A stretch of 64,000 nucleotides of DNA. Origin: Corylus avellana (taxonomy: Eukaryota; Streptophyta; Magnoliopsida; Fagales; Betulaceae). A program made the position numbers and the translations under genes. The number at the start of each line of letters is the position of its first letter. The first letter of the stretch is position 1. The stretch covers positions 25,937,420 to 26,001,419 of the forward strand of contig NC_081541.1 of the NCBI RefSeq assembly GCF_901000735.1, written 5' to 3'. Shown here piece by piece: positions 55,012 to 64,000 of the stretch. The notes under the pieces are model-generated. The model did not search any database and had not been told where the DNA came from. It saw nothing but the letters and a program-made list of their open reading frames with translations.

Positions 55012-56640
55012 AAATGAAGAGGGAAAAGGAAAGAAAATGAGCTGGCATGGGGATCCATGGCGAGATCTAAATTCTTGATGTGTCAACATGTGACATGTCA
55101 AGAATTTCCACTACAAAAAAACTACCATTTTCTGACGTGGCAAACAGTGCATGATTTTTGTCATGTCACCAATTACTGACGTGGCAAAAAATGCCACGTC
55201 AGAAAATATTTTTCTGACATAGCAAAAACTAGCACGTCAAAATTTTCTGACGTACTATTTTTAACACGTCAGAAATTTCTGACATGTGAAAATGGCACAT
55301 CAGAAAATTCTGACGTGCCATTTTCACAAGTCAAAAATTTCTGACGTGTTAAATATTGACATGTCACTAAAAAAATAGGCGGGATTTTCAACTTTTTCCC
55401 TCTTCTTATTTCCCCTCAACTTTTTCCCTCTTCTTGTTCTTTCCCTCTTCATTTATTTCCCCACACACTCTCTCTCTCTCTCTCCTCTCTCAATCTCCCT
55501 TCTCTGCACGGCATCTCCCTCTAGAGGAAGAAGAAAAAGAAAAGGTGAAGAGAAAAAAATTGAGAAGTAGCCGATCGAAGAAAGCAGAAGAAGAAGAAGA
55601 AGAAGAAGAAGAAGAAAAAGAAAAGGAGAAAAGAAGAAGAGAAGCAGAAGAAAAAAAAAAAAAAAAAAAAAAAAAGGGAGAAGAGAACATAAGAAGATTT
55701 TTTGGGTTTTTGAAGATTTGTTGGGTTTGACGTTTGGGTTTTTGATTTTTGAGATTGATTTTTTGATTTGGGTTTTTGATTTTTTGAAGATTTTTTTTGT
55801 TTGAGTTTAGGTTTTTGAAAATGGAGAAAAGAAGAGAGAGAGAGTGAGAAAATGGAGAAAATAGAGAGCTGGAGAAAAGAAGAGAGAGAGAGAGAAAATT
55901 GAGAAAAGAAGAGAGGGAGTGGTGCAGAGAAATTCCAAAAAAACAAAAAATTAATTGAAAATTAATTTAAATTAATAAATTTTTTAATTGAAAAAAAAAA
56001 TTCCAGAAATTTTTAAAAAATTTAATACGTCAATAAATTTCTGACGTATTATATTTTAACACGTCAAAAAATTTTCTGAAGTGCCAAAATTGACACGTCG
56101 GAAAATTCTGACGTGCTAAACAGTAACACGTCAGGAAAAAAAATTTACTGACTCCTATGTATATGACATTCAATATACGTCAAAAAACTCTAGTAAGGAC
56201 AAAATTGTTTTTTTGTAGTGTCCATGTGGCACGTCAGAAAAAGGTTGATGCGCCACATGTGGCACATCAATAAATTCTGACGTGTCACATGTAGCACGTC
56301 AGAAAATGGCTGATTAATTAAAATAATTACCTAAATTAATTACCATAAATAGCTATATATGTTTTTAACCTAGCTAATTAATTATGGTAAGCTACTATAA
56401 TTACGGTAAGTTAATTATTTAGTTAACGTACCATAATTAGTCCGGTTTTTAATTATAGTAATTACCATAATTAAAAAACGACTAATTATATATGGTAAGT
56501 ACTTAATTATTTAATTGGTAGTTAAGTTTTATAAAACCTAGCTAGCTACTAATTAACTATTTAATTTTTAAAAAGAAATAAATAAAAGTGCCTCTTATAT
56601 CACTTGATTTTTAGATAGCCTATGAAAGGTATCTTTACCC
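55012..56640. repeat. Right inverted arm, split by a CACTA element
   Basis: 55012-55108 and 56221-56640 together mirror 50514-51020. At the break the left arm reads CAGGAATTCTTGAC uninterrupted, giving the empty-site sequence for the CACTA insertion. Confidence 0.8.
55109..56220. mobile_element. Non-autonomous CACTA element, 1.1 kb
   Basis: The termini are CACTACAAAAAAACTACC on the left and GTTTTTTTGTAGTG on the right. Both subterminal zones carry many TCTGACGTG / CACGTCAGAAA motifs (about 55134-55370 and 56025-56190). The flanks TTC and TCC fit a 3-bp duplication with one change. The interior has CT tracts and a purine-rich stretch (55510-55680) that reads as a Glu/Lys-rich frame, with no transposase. 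Confidence 0.85.
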
Positions 56641-56673
56641 TATAATATATATATACTTAACAAAAGGGTTTTT

Positions 56674-56695
56674 GTAGCCTTCTTTCTAGAATTCA

Positions 56696-56726
<31 letters not shown>

Positions 56727-57003
56727 ATCTGAACAACACTAAGAAGAACTTCAAGAGGAGGGAAGATTTAGATCTAGATCCTCCCCTTTGATGGTAGCAG
56801 TGCTCAGTGTCTTCTCCGTAGGCTCCACCGTTCTCCGTTTCTGGCGGATTGTTTTAGATCTAGTTTGTAGATCTAGATCTAGATCCAGATCTAGTCTCTA
56901 TAGAAGAATATTGTTTTTGTGTTTTCTGCAAGAGTTTTTTTGAGCAAAGGTCCTTTGTCATTATCTTTATCATAATCGATTGTTTGTGATTTATCTGTTC
57001 CAA
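56674..57003 (-). repeat. Probable 3' LTR of Copia-7 (minus strand)
   Basis: It follows the purine tract TTTGAGGGGGCG (minus strand, about 57007-57018). It contains a (TC)n run at 56696-56722 and repeated AGATCTAGATC words near 56768-56895. The outer border is approximate because the matching 5' LTR is outside the window. Confidence 0.45.
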
Positions 57004-60000
57004 TACGCCCCCTCAAACTCGATGTGGGCATGCTAACGTTGAGGTTGGATTATAGCACCAGGAACTTCTGTGAAACTAAAGGTTTGGTAAGGATGTAAGC
57101 TATTTGGTCTTTCCCTGAGATGAAATGAATGTCAAGTTCCTTGGCAGCCACTAAGTCATGAACAAAATGATAGTCGATGGCAATATGTTTTGTTCGTGCA
57201 TGAATCATGGGATTGGAGGAGAGATATGTGGCTCCGATATTGTCGCAATGTAAGATCGGAAGATGCTGGAAATGCTGACCAAGTTCACGAAGAAGAGCTT
57301 GAATCCATACCAATTCGGATGAGGCATTTGCTAAGGCTCTATGCTCAGATTCGGTGCTAGATCTTGACATTGTGGGCTGCTTTTTCGAACTCCATGAGAG
57401 TAGATTTCTGCCAAGAAAGGTTCAATATCTAGAAGTTGATCGACGATCATCGGGGCATCCCGCCCAATTAGAGTCTGAATATGCTGTGAGAGAATGTGAA
57501 GATGAACGATATATTGAGAATGTATGATCACTTGTGAACTTTAAGTAACGCAGGATGCGCTTGACTGCTGTCCAATGGGTGTCTCGGGGTTCCTGCATGA
57601 ATTGTGATACTTTGTTTACGGCAAATGACAAATCTGGCCGTGTGAGAGATAGATTCTGAAGAGAGCTCATTGTGCTACGATATAATGAGGGATCAGTGAT
57701 TGTGGAGCCATCAAACTTGCTTAAAGGGGAACTAGTGGCAGCAGCGGTAGGGGTTGGATGGAGGGAAATAGAGGATGTGAATGGAGACTGAATCACAACA
57801 ATTGGTGGTGAGGGTGGGTGATTTGTTTGGCCGCATTTGAAGGGAAATGATGTTTCATTGAATACAGCATGACGTGCGAGAAATATTTTTCCTGAGAGAA
57901 TGTGAAGACATTTGTAGCCATGATGATCTTTACAGTAACCAAGAAAGACAAATGATTTGGATCTATAGTCAAGTTTATGTTTGTTGCATGGACAAATGAA
58001 AGGCCAACATTCACAGCCAAAAACTTTGAGGAATTTGTAGTCAGGAGTGACTTTGAAGAGAAGCTCGTAGGGAGATTTGTTTTTGGTAATTTTGGAATGA
58101 AGTCTATTGATGAAATATGTGGCTGAGTCAAAGGCTTCATCCCATAGGTAGAGAGGAACATTTGCAGAAGCAAGAAGTGAGAGGCCAGTTTCAACAATAT
58201 GTCGATGTTTTTGCTTGACAGAACCCATTTGATGATGAGTGTGTGGACAACTTAAACGATAAGAGATTCAAAGTAAGGGGAGACGAGATTGAAGAGGATG
58301 AAATTCCCCTCCATTGTCACTTTGAATAGATTTTATTTTGCTGCTAAAGTAGTTTTCAACAAGGATTTTGAAATGTAAAAAGGTTGCATAAACTTCTGAC
58401 TTTTGAGATAAAGGAAAAATCCATACATACTTAGAGAAATCATCCACAATGCAAAGAAAAAATCTTTTATTATTCATGGAAAGCATAGGAGCAATGCCCC
58501 ATACATCAAGAAAGAGCAATTCTAAAGGATTGTTTGATACTGAATTTGAAAGAGAAAAATGTAGACGATGACTTTTGCCTTGTTGGCAGGAGGAGCAAAC
58601 TGAGCTGACTCTTGAGGGAGACACATGCAGGTTGTTGTTGCAGAGGACATGTCGAACAACAGGAGGAGCAGGATGGCCTAGCCTTTGGTGCCATATATCC
58701 ATGGGGGCTTTCTCACCGTGATAGGCAGCAGGTTTGGTGGAGGAGTGACATGAGAAAGGCATGGATATAAACCACCTTTACTCGGGCCGTGGAGCAGTAG
58801 GGTGCGAGTTTGAATGTCCTTGACACAGAAAAAATTAGGATGAAATTCAATGAAAACATTGTTGTCTTTGGTAAATTTGTTTACTGAGAGAAGATTTTTA
58901 GTGATTCCAGGAACATGTAATAAGGAAGAAAGACAAAAATTGTGATGGGGAGATGATAATTTAGCAAGACCAGAGTGATGGATTCTTAAACCTTGTCCAT
59001 TGCCCACTTGAAGTTGATCAGTACCAGTGTATTCATTTGCACGTACATTGAGGTTGGAGAGCTAATTTGTCACATGATGGGTGGTGCCGGTGTCATGGAA
59101 CCATGGGTAATTAGGACCAGAGCTAGATGTGGCCATGTAGGCAGCAGATTCACTTACTCCAACTTGATAGGTTTGATCAAGTCGATGCCAGCATAAGGCA
59201 GTAGAGTGTTCTGGTTTATGACAGACTTGGCATATGAGTGTGGGAGTAGGGCAGTTGTTGGAGAAGTTTTGGCCACGATCTCGACCTCTGTTGCGGCTGA
59301 AGTTGTAATGACCCAGGGAAAAGCGCTAGCCATATCTGCGCTATCACCTTAAAAGGACTAGTCAATTTGGAGCTTCTCTAGAATTCATTATAAAGCCCAA
59401 TTTCACCTAGTAACTAAGCAATGTGGAACTTAGCACTCATGACTATCTCTATAAACCATCAACTCTATGTGGGCTTCTTCTCATCTTCCCAATATGGGGC
59501 GGGGGTGTTACTGAAGTTCTGATTCCTGGGACCATAGTTTGAAAAAGATCAACGATTCTGTCTAGGATGAGAGAAGGGCTGCCGTTGGGCCGTGTTGGCA
59601 GTTGGAATATATATATCAATCTCTGTTTGATGTTGGTCAAGTCTGATCTCATGAGAAAGAAGATAGCCATATAAGTCATTGAGTTTAACTGAATCAAAAC
59701 GTGTGGTTATTGAGGTGACCAGAGAGTCATAGTCAGCACCAAAACCAGCCAGAATATATGACACCAATTCGGAATCTTGAATTGGTTGATTTGTGGCAGC
59801 CAACGCATGAGCAAGATTCTGGGCTTTGCGAAAATATTCAGCAATTTTCTGGGATCCTTTCTTTAAGTTGGTAAGTTGTGACCGGGTTTGCACGATGCAC
59901 GCTTGAGAGTGAGCCGAGAGTAGAGTCTCAAGTGTGAGCCAAACCTCTCGGGAGGAGGACAAGTTGAGAACATGCGATAGTATTTCCTCTTCTAAGGTGG

Positions 60001-60040
60001 AAACAATTACGCTGAGGACCTGTTTATCCTTGTAAGTTCT
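57004..60040 (-). pseudogene. Ty1/copia element Copia-7, reverse transcriptase deleted
   Basis: Reading right to left: gag (KQVLSVIVSTLEEEILSHVL near 60005), zinc knuckle CQVCHKPEHSTALC (about 59197-59238), protease WFHDTGTTHH near 59095, and pre-integrase WHQRLGHP near 58690. Integrase follows (LDVWGIAP near 58510, CIVDDFSKYVWIF near 58440, SDNGGEF near 58305, HHQMGSVKQKHRHIVETGL near 58220). The frame then runs without a break from integrase tail into the post-reverse-transcriptase LTRPDLSFAVNKVSQFM (about 57640) and RNase H YSDSNWAGCPDDRRS (about 57460), so the catalytic reverse transcriptase is missing by an in-frame deletion. Stops at 58268 and 57422 and one frameshift near 58765 break the product. 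The N-terminal gag is cut off by the element at 60041. Confidence 0.88.
59305..59512 (-). mobile_element. Short insertion (TRIM or solo-LTR-like) in Copia-7 gag
   Basis: About 205 bp interrupt gag exactly between two copies of ACTTCAG (minus strand). The minus-strand sequence starts TAACACCCCC and ends GGGTCATTACA, so its ends are short inverts of each other. It contains TTGGGAAGATGAGAAG and GCTAGCGCTTTTCCC. The ends and length fit a TRIM-type solo LTR; no coding capacity. Confidence 0.6.
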
Positions 60041-61148
60041 TGTTGGCGTAATTCGGTAAGCAAAATGGTGACCAAAAGTGCCAAGATTCATCATCCATTC
60101 AATTACCGTTCAGACAAGAAGAAGTGCCGTTCGGATGCTCGAAGAATTCTATTTTCCTCGAGAGCCTCGTCTGCAATCTCGTTTGCAATACCGTCTGGAC
60201 GAGCTCGATAAATAGGAATTCCCAAGAGTCTCGTCTGCAGTCTCGTCTGAATCCTGTCCGGACAACTTTTACTAAAAATGTCATATCTTGAGTTTCAAGC
60301 CTCTGATTGGAGCAATTTTTGCTGCGTTGGAAAGCTAACTCAAGGATCTACAAAGTGATATTTCACAAGGTTTAGCTAATTCCAATGTTTACTAGGTCAA
60401 AACGGGCGATAAAGAGAAGACTACGAAGCTGGGCGGAATGGCTCGTGTGCAATCTCGTCCGGACGAGATTGCAGACGGCCATGTGTTAAAAACACTTTCT
60501 GGCTGTGTTTTGTTGTCCCGTCCGGACGGCACATGTTCCTGTCCGGACTCCGCGTACCTGGAATAGTTTTAAATGAATATAAACTCTTTCCTAGGTCTAG
60601 GGATGATGGGGCTATTATAAATACACCTCTATAGGAAGAGAGAGGCACGAATTTCTGCATCTAGAATTCGCTTTTGTGTGCTAAGAGGGTAGAGTCTGTT
60701 CTCTCTCTTAGAGTGATCGTTTATATTTACTTGTTGATTGTTGAAGCGAAGTCAATCGGAGTTCCGGTGAAGGGAGATCACGTAGAAGGATTGTGCCAGT
60801 TGTCTCTGGAAAGGGCTACTGCGATAGAAGGCAAGTGGGTCGCTTGTCTTATACAAGATTGTGTCAATTGCAAAGGTTTTGTAAGTGTGAACGTCTTGTA
60901 ATCCTCTATTCTTTTACTGAGTTAGTTGATTTCCTGGGTTTGGCTGCCCCGGAGAGGTTTTACAATTAGAGAGTTCTCTAATTGGTTTCCTTTTCATAAC
61001 CAAAATATCTGTGTTGTTTATTGTTTATTGTTACATATATTTTTGGTTGTTTATTAATTGTTAGGCCAGATCTATTTCCGCATAAATTGTGTGAAACACC
61101 TATACATTCAAAATAGGTGTCGTTTGGTGTCGTAATTAGGTTTTTTCA
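60041..61148 (+). repeat. 5' LTR of Copia-6
   Basis: 1,108 bp, TGTTGGCGTAATTCGG to TTTTTTCA. Its downstream third (about 60745-61010) is similar to the Copia-5 LTR (AATCGGAGTTCCGGTGAA, GGTTTGGCTGCCCCGGAGAG). The upstream part is diverged except for GTCCGGAC-type palindromes. Confidence 0.85.
60193..60548. promoter_or_regulatory. GTCCGGAC palindromes in the Copia-6 LTR
   Basis: Exact sites at 60256-60263, 60457-60464, 60520-60527 and 60541-60548, with a GTCTGGAC variant at 60193-60200. Flanks such as TCGTCCGGACGAG extend the palindrome. CGTCTGCAATCTCG phrases recur around them. Confidence 0.75.
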
Positions 61149-61216
61149 ATTGGTATCAGAGCAGGTTCACTCTGTTTGGATTAATTTCCTGAGTGAGATC
61201 CTAGACTCCTCATAAT

Positions 61217-63088
61217 ATGTCTCACACAGTTGCACCTAACTCACTTCCCGTCTTTGACAGATCCAATTATACGTTTTGAAAAATTCGTATGAAAGCATAT
61301 CTCAAATCTGTTGATGTTTGGCATATTGTTGAATCTGAATGGACTAATCCTAATAAGGCAATTGCCGAATTTTCAAAGGATGAAAAGAGTGCTTCGTCTG
61401 CGAATGACAAAGCGTTAAATGCCATCTTCACATCTATCTCCATCGAAGAATTCTCAAGAATTTCTCGATGTGTAATAGCTAAAGAAGCATGGGAAACATT
61501 GGAAATTACTCATGAAGGAACTAAAATTGTGAGAGCTTCAAAAATTCAGATGTTAGTTTCTCAATTTGAAGAGATTAGGATGGAAGAGGAAGAGACATTT
61601 GATGATTTTTATTCTAAGCTTAGCACTATTAGAAATTCTACTATTAATCTTGGAAAGAAAATGAGTGATGCTAAGATAATAAAGAAAATCTTAAGATCTC
61701 TACCTGCGAGGTTTATACCTCAGATTACTGCTATACAACAGAGCAAAGATCTAGAGTCAATGAGAGTAGAGGAACTTGTTGGTTCTCTTCAGACATTTGA
61801 ACTCATGTTACCTAAGCCCAAAAGCTCAAAAAATCTTGCTCTTAAGATCAAGGCTGCTAAAGGTAAATCTGTAGTTCATTTTGATGAGGATTCTGGAGAC
61901 GATGAAGAAATAGCAATTATTGCTAGGAAGTTTAGAAAATTTTTCAAAAAGAATGGAAATTTTAGAAGTAGGGAATCAAAAAATTTTGTGAATCCTAGTA
62001 ATGAGGTTAGAGATAATTATGAAGGCAAAAATGATGAAAATCATAAAGATAAATTATCTCGTGGTCGTAAGTGTCATGAATATGGTGGTATTGGTCATAT
62101 TCGTGCTAATTGTGGAAATTTGATAAATTCAAAAGGCAAGGCCTTTAATGTGACTCAAAGTGATGAGTCAGACAATGAGGAAAAAGCTAAAAATTGTGCT
62201 AATTATGTAGCCTTTGGGATTTCTTATGATAGTGAACATGAGGCTAGTGAGTTTAACTCTCTAGATAGTGAACATGGCATATGTAATAATGAATCAGAAG
62301 AGGAGGGTGATCTGCAAAATGCTTATAATGATCTGTATGTGGAATGCATTAAATTGAAGAAGTTAAATAAGCAACACTTGCAGAAACTCAAAGATGTTAA
62401 TCTTGAAAATGATCGACTTTCTGTTGCTTTAACTGATTTACATGCTATTCATCATACTTTGATGTCTAAAAATCACATGTTAATTGCCAAAGTGAAATCC
62501 TTAGAGAATGAGCTTAATGAATCAATAAATCATCTGAAAACATTCTCTAGTGAAAAGCTAAATCACATGTTGCATAATCAGAAACATTCGTTTGATAGAA
62601 CTGGTTTGGGCTTTGATAAATCTGCTGTTTCTTCTACTAATGTTTCTTCTCCTTCAAAGTTAATTTTTGTGAAACCAGTTTGTAAAGAAGAAAGCTTGAC
62701 TAAGAAGAAGGAAATGTATCTTCCAGTTTCAAGAGGTGAGAAAGGTAAGGGAATTCTAACTAATTCCTATGTGTCTCGTTCTACACCGAGACGTGCTCAT
62801 ATGCCAAGGAACCAACCTTTTCAAAGGTTCATTCCTACATGTCATCACTGTGGTAAGATTGGACATATTCGCCCTAATTGTTTTCAGTTGAATAATCATG
62901 AGTCAAAAAAAGACTATTTGCATTCTAGGGATAGTCATGAGGAATTATTCAACATGCTAAGGGGTGTTATCACCCAGTTAAATGACTTGGACAAGAGTCG
63001 CACTTCTGTTCCCAAAATGAAGAAAGTTTGGGTTAAGAAGGTTGATACCGTTCACCCATTGAGGGGGAGTGGTATTGGACTCACCTAG
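61217..63088 (+). pseudogene. Near-intact gag of Copia-6, one nonsense codon
   Basis: The natural start is ATG 61217 (MSHTVAPNSLPVFDRSNYTF). A TGA at 61277-61279 replaces the tryptophan expected before KIRMKAYL, and the frame is then open from ATG 61289 for 599 residues. The order is a UBN2-type gag domain (about residues 1-170 of the open part, including ISRCVIAKEAWETLE and LRSLPARFIPQI), a degenerate knuckle CHEYGGIGHIRANC lacking the second Cys, an acidic spacer, a coiled-coil-like region (about 330-430), and a complete CCHC knuckle CHHCGKIGHIRPNC. It ends KVWVKKVDTVHPLRGSG. The role is an RNA-binding capsid-like structural protein. Initiation at 61289 would lose only about 24 residues. 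Confidence 0.85.
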
Positions 63089-64000
63089 TTTAGGTGGGCA
63101 CATTGCATGCCTAGGATAGACTTTGCTTATATATATATATATATTTGTGTCCTAGTGTCATAGTTTGTTGGGTGTTTGTTTTGTTTTGTTTAAATTTTTG
63201 TTGTTGTTTGTTTTTGTTGTTTGTGTTTTGATTCTTTTAACATGTTCTATTTTGAGTTCATTTAAAAATAAAAATTAAAAAAAAAAAAAAAAAAAGAAGA
63301 CAAAAATATTTTAATTTGGTTGTTTTTCTTTTCTCTTTTTTGTCTTATGTACCCAGATAGTCCATGAATTTCTCATGCTGCTTTCATGGATTTAATTCCT
63401 TACATCTTGGAATATTCTAAATATGCATGAGATAAACAATTGTTTCAATGGACTTGTTTTTGTGGTTACCTAAAGCTTGAGCGTATGTGGTACGTTTTAC
63501 CTATGCTTAATTTTTACACACACTTAAGCTTAATTTGAGGAAATTTTTTAAAAGTGAGGTATGATAGGTAACTACATGAGGTGTTTTTGACTAGTCATAT
63601 TTTTTTCAAATTGACCATATGCTAGTTGAACCTAGGGCTTAAAAATTCCTGCATTCTTTCTTTTGTATAAAGCACCAATTGTTTAAAGACACTCTCTTAA
63701 AGAGAAAAAGAATCAAAATAGTGAAAAAAAAAAAACATGTTCCTTATGGAATTTAATTTCACTCTGTCAAACTTGTGTTATTTTTTCAAAAGAGGATTGT
63801 ATTGGATGAGAGTGGCTAGTCCCTAGTATGATAAGGTTTGACTTTTGATTGAATTTACTTGTCAAAACCTCGTGTTGGTGAAACTTTCTCCTCTTTTGTA
63901 AACTGGTATTTTTTCTCTCATTAAATGGCTTACACACACAACACACAAGCATGGGTTGAATGTATCATTTTTTCTTGGCTTGGGTTAAACAATATGAGTT
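63089..64000 (+). other. Non-coding zone after gag, conserved with Copia-5
   Basis: No pol frame. From about 63310 it parallels 43195 onward: CCCAGATAGTCCAT, AATTTCTCATG, TGGATTTAATTCCTT, GTGGTTACCTAAAGCTTGAG and GACTAGTCATATTTTT, and later ACACAAGCATGGGTTGAATG. An (AT)n run (63129-63144) and an A-rich tract (63277-63300) are specific to this copy. Confidence 0.75.

Larger units (their letters stand above)
50514..56640. mobile_element. 6.1-kb element with about 0.5-kb inverted arms (MULE-like)
   Basis: Left arm 50514-51020 is repeated inverted at 55012-55108 plus 56221-56640, the right arm being split by the CACTA element at 55109-56220. Shared words include GGGTAAA at the tips, AATCAAGTGATATAAGAGGC, AATTAGTAGCTAGCTAG, GACTAATTATGGTA, ACGTGCCACATGTGG and GGATCCCCATGCCA. 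Tips of the type GGGTAAA with long arms suggest a Mutator-like element. Flanks are TA-rich and no clean 9-bp duplication can be read. The interior (about 51020-55000) has GC-rich, gene-like blocks but no transposase that I recognise. Confidence 0.75.
60041..64000 (+). mobile_element. Second gag-only Sirevirus-like element (Copia-6), 3' end outside window
   Basis: It has a 5' LTR, primer site TGGTATCAGAGC at 61151-61162, a gag gene, and at least 0.9 kb of pol-free non-coding DNA matching the same zone of Copia-5. It is inserted in Copia-7 gag: the frame breaks at 60040 and the 5 bp before it are GTTCT, which should recur after the 3' LTR beyond the window. Whether pol exists further right cannot be excluded, but in Copia-5 the matching zone leads straight to the 3' LTR. 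Confidence 0.8.

Noticed and set aside
55434..55730. Glu/Lys-rich open frame
   Set aside because: Produced by GAA and AAG simple repeats within the CACTA element.
1..64000. CRISPR arrays, operons or bacterial mobile systems
   Set aside because: All genes have plant-type introns and the repeats are eukaryotic transposons; no evenly spaced direct repeats with unique spacers were seen.

Overview
This is plant nuclear DNA, most likely from a eudicot. The sequence is AT-rich, its genes have many introns with GT-AG borders, one plastid-type MATE gene and one plant acyl-activating enzyme gene are recognisable, and everything else is dominated by Ty1/copia retrotransposons, MULE, CACTA and hAT-like elements and MITEs. 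I cannot name the species. There is no bacterial or organellar signal.

Two protein genes look intact, both on the minus strand. (1) 1853-7993 is a 13-coding-exon gene for a 551-residue chloroplast-type MATE transporter of the DTX45 group. It has a probable 5'UTR intron and a promoter segment that is duplicated about 1.9 kb further upstream, G-box included. (2) 17424-36598 is a three-exon gene for a 553-residue acyl-CoA synthetase (AAE1/BZO1 clade). Its first exon lies 16.7 kb from the second. Intron 1 holds two abutting MULEs, a decayed copia, a reversed copia fragment and a gypsy relic with a copia element nested in it. Intron 2 consists almost wholly of tandem TRIM-like units.

Region by region: 1-1850, intergenic with a 39-bp minisatellite and MITEs. 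1853-8650, the MATE gene. 8650-17400, AT-rich intergenic DNA with MITEs, SINE-like pieces, a CACTA end and a LINE-type RNase H relic. 17424-36598, the AAE gene and its transposon-filled intron. 37900-45760, a decayed copia element split by a young 4.76-kb Sirevirus-like element that carries only gag. 46000-50500, hAT-like, MITE and CACTA-like debris. 50514-56640, a 6.1-kb element with about 0.5-kb terminal inverted repeats, one arm split by a 1.1-kb CACTA element. 56670-60040, a reversed copia element with reverse transcriptase deleted in frame. 60041-64000, the 5' LTR, nearly intact gag and following non-coding DNA of a second gag-only Sirevirus-like element, running off the window.

The most interesting material is the pair of gag-only elements (40504-45265 and 60041 onward). 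Their LTRs carry dense arrays of the CpG palindrome GTCCGGAC: 12 sites per LTR in the first, all of which can be inferred intact at insertion. Their post-gag non-coding DNA is alike, and in the first element repeated GGGGGAG tracts precede the 3' LTR. The giant AAE intron, with frame and splice sites intact around it, is the other notable feature.
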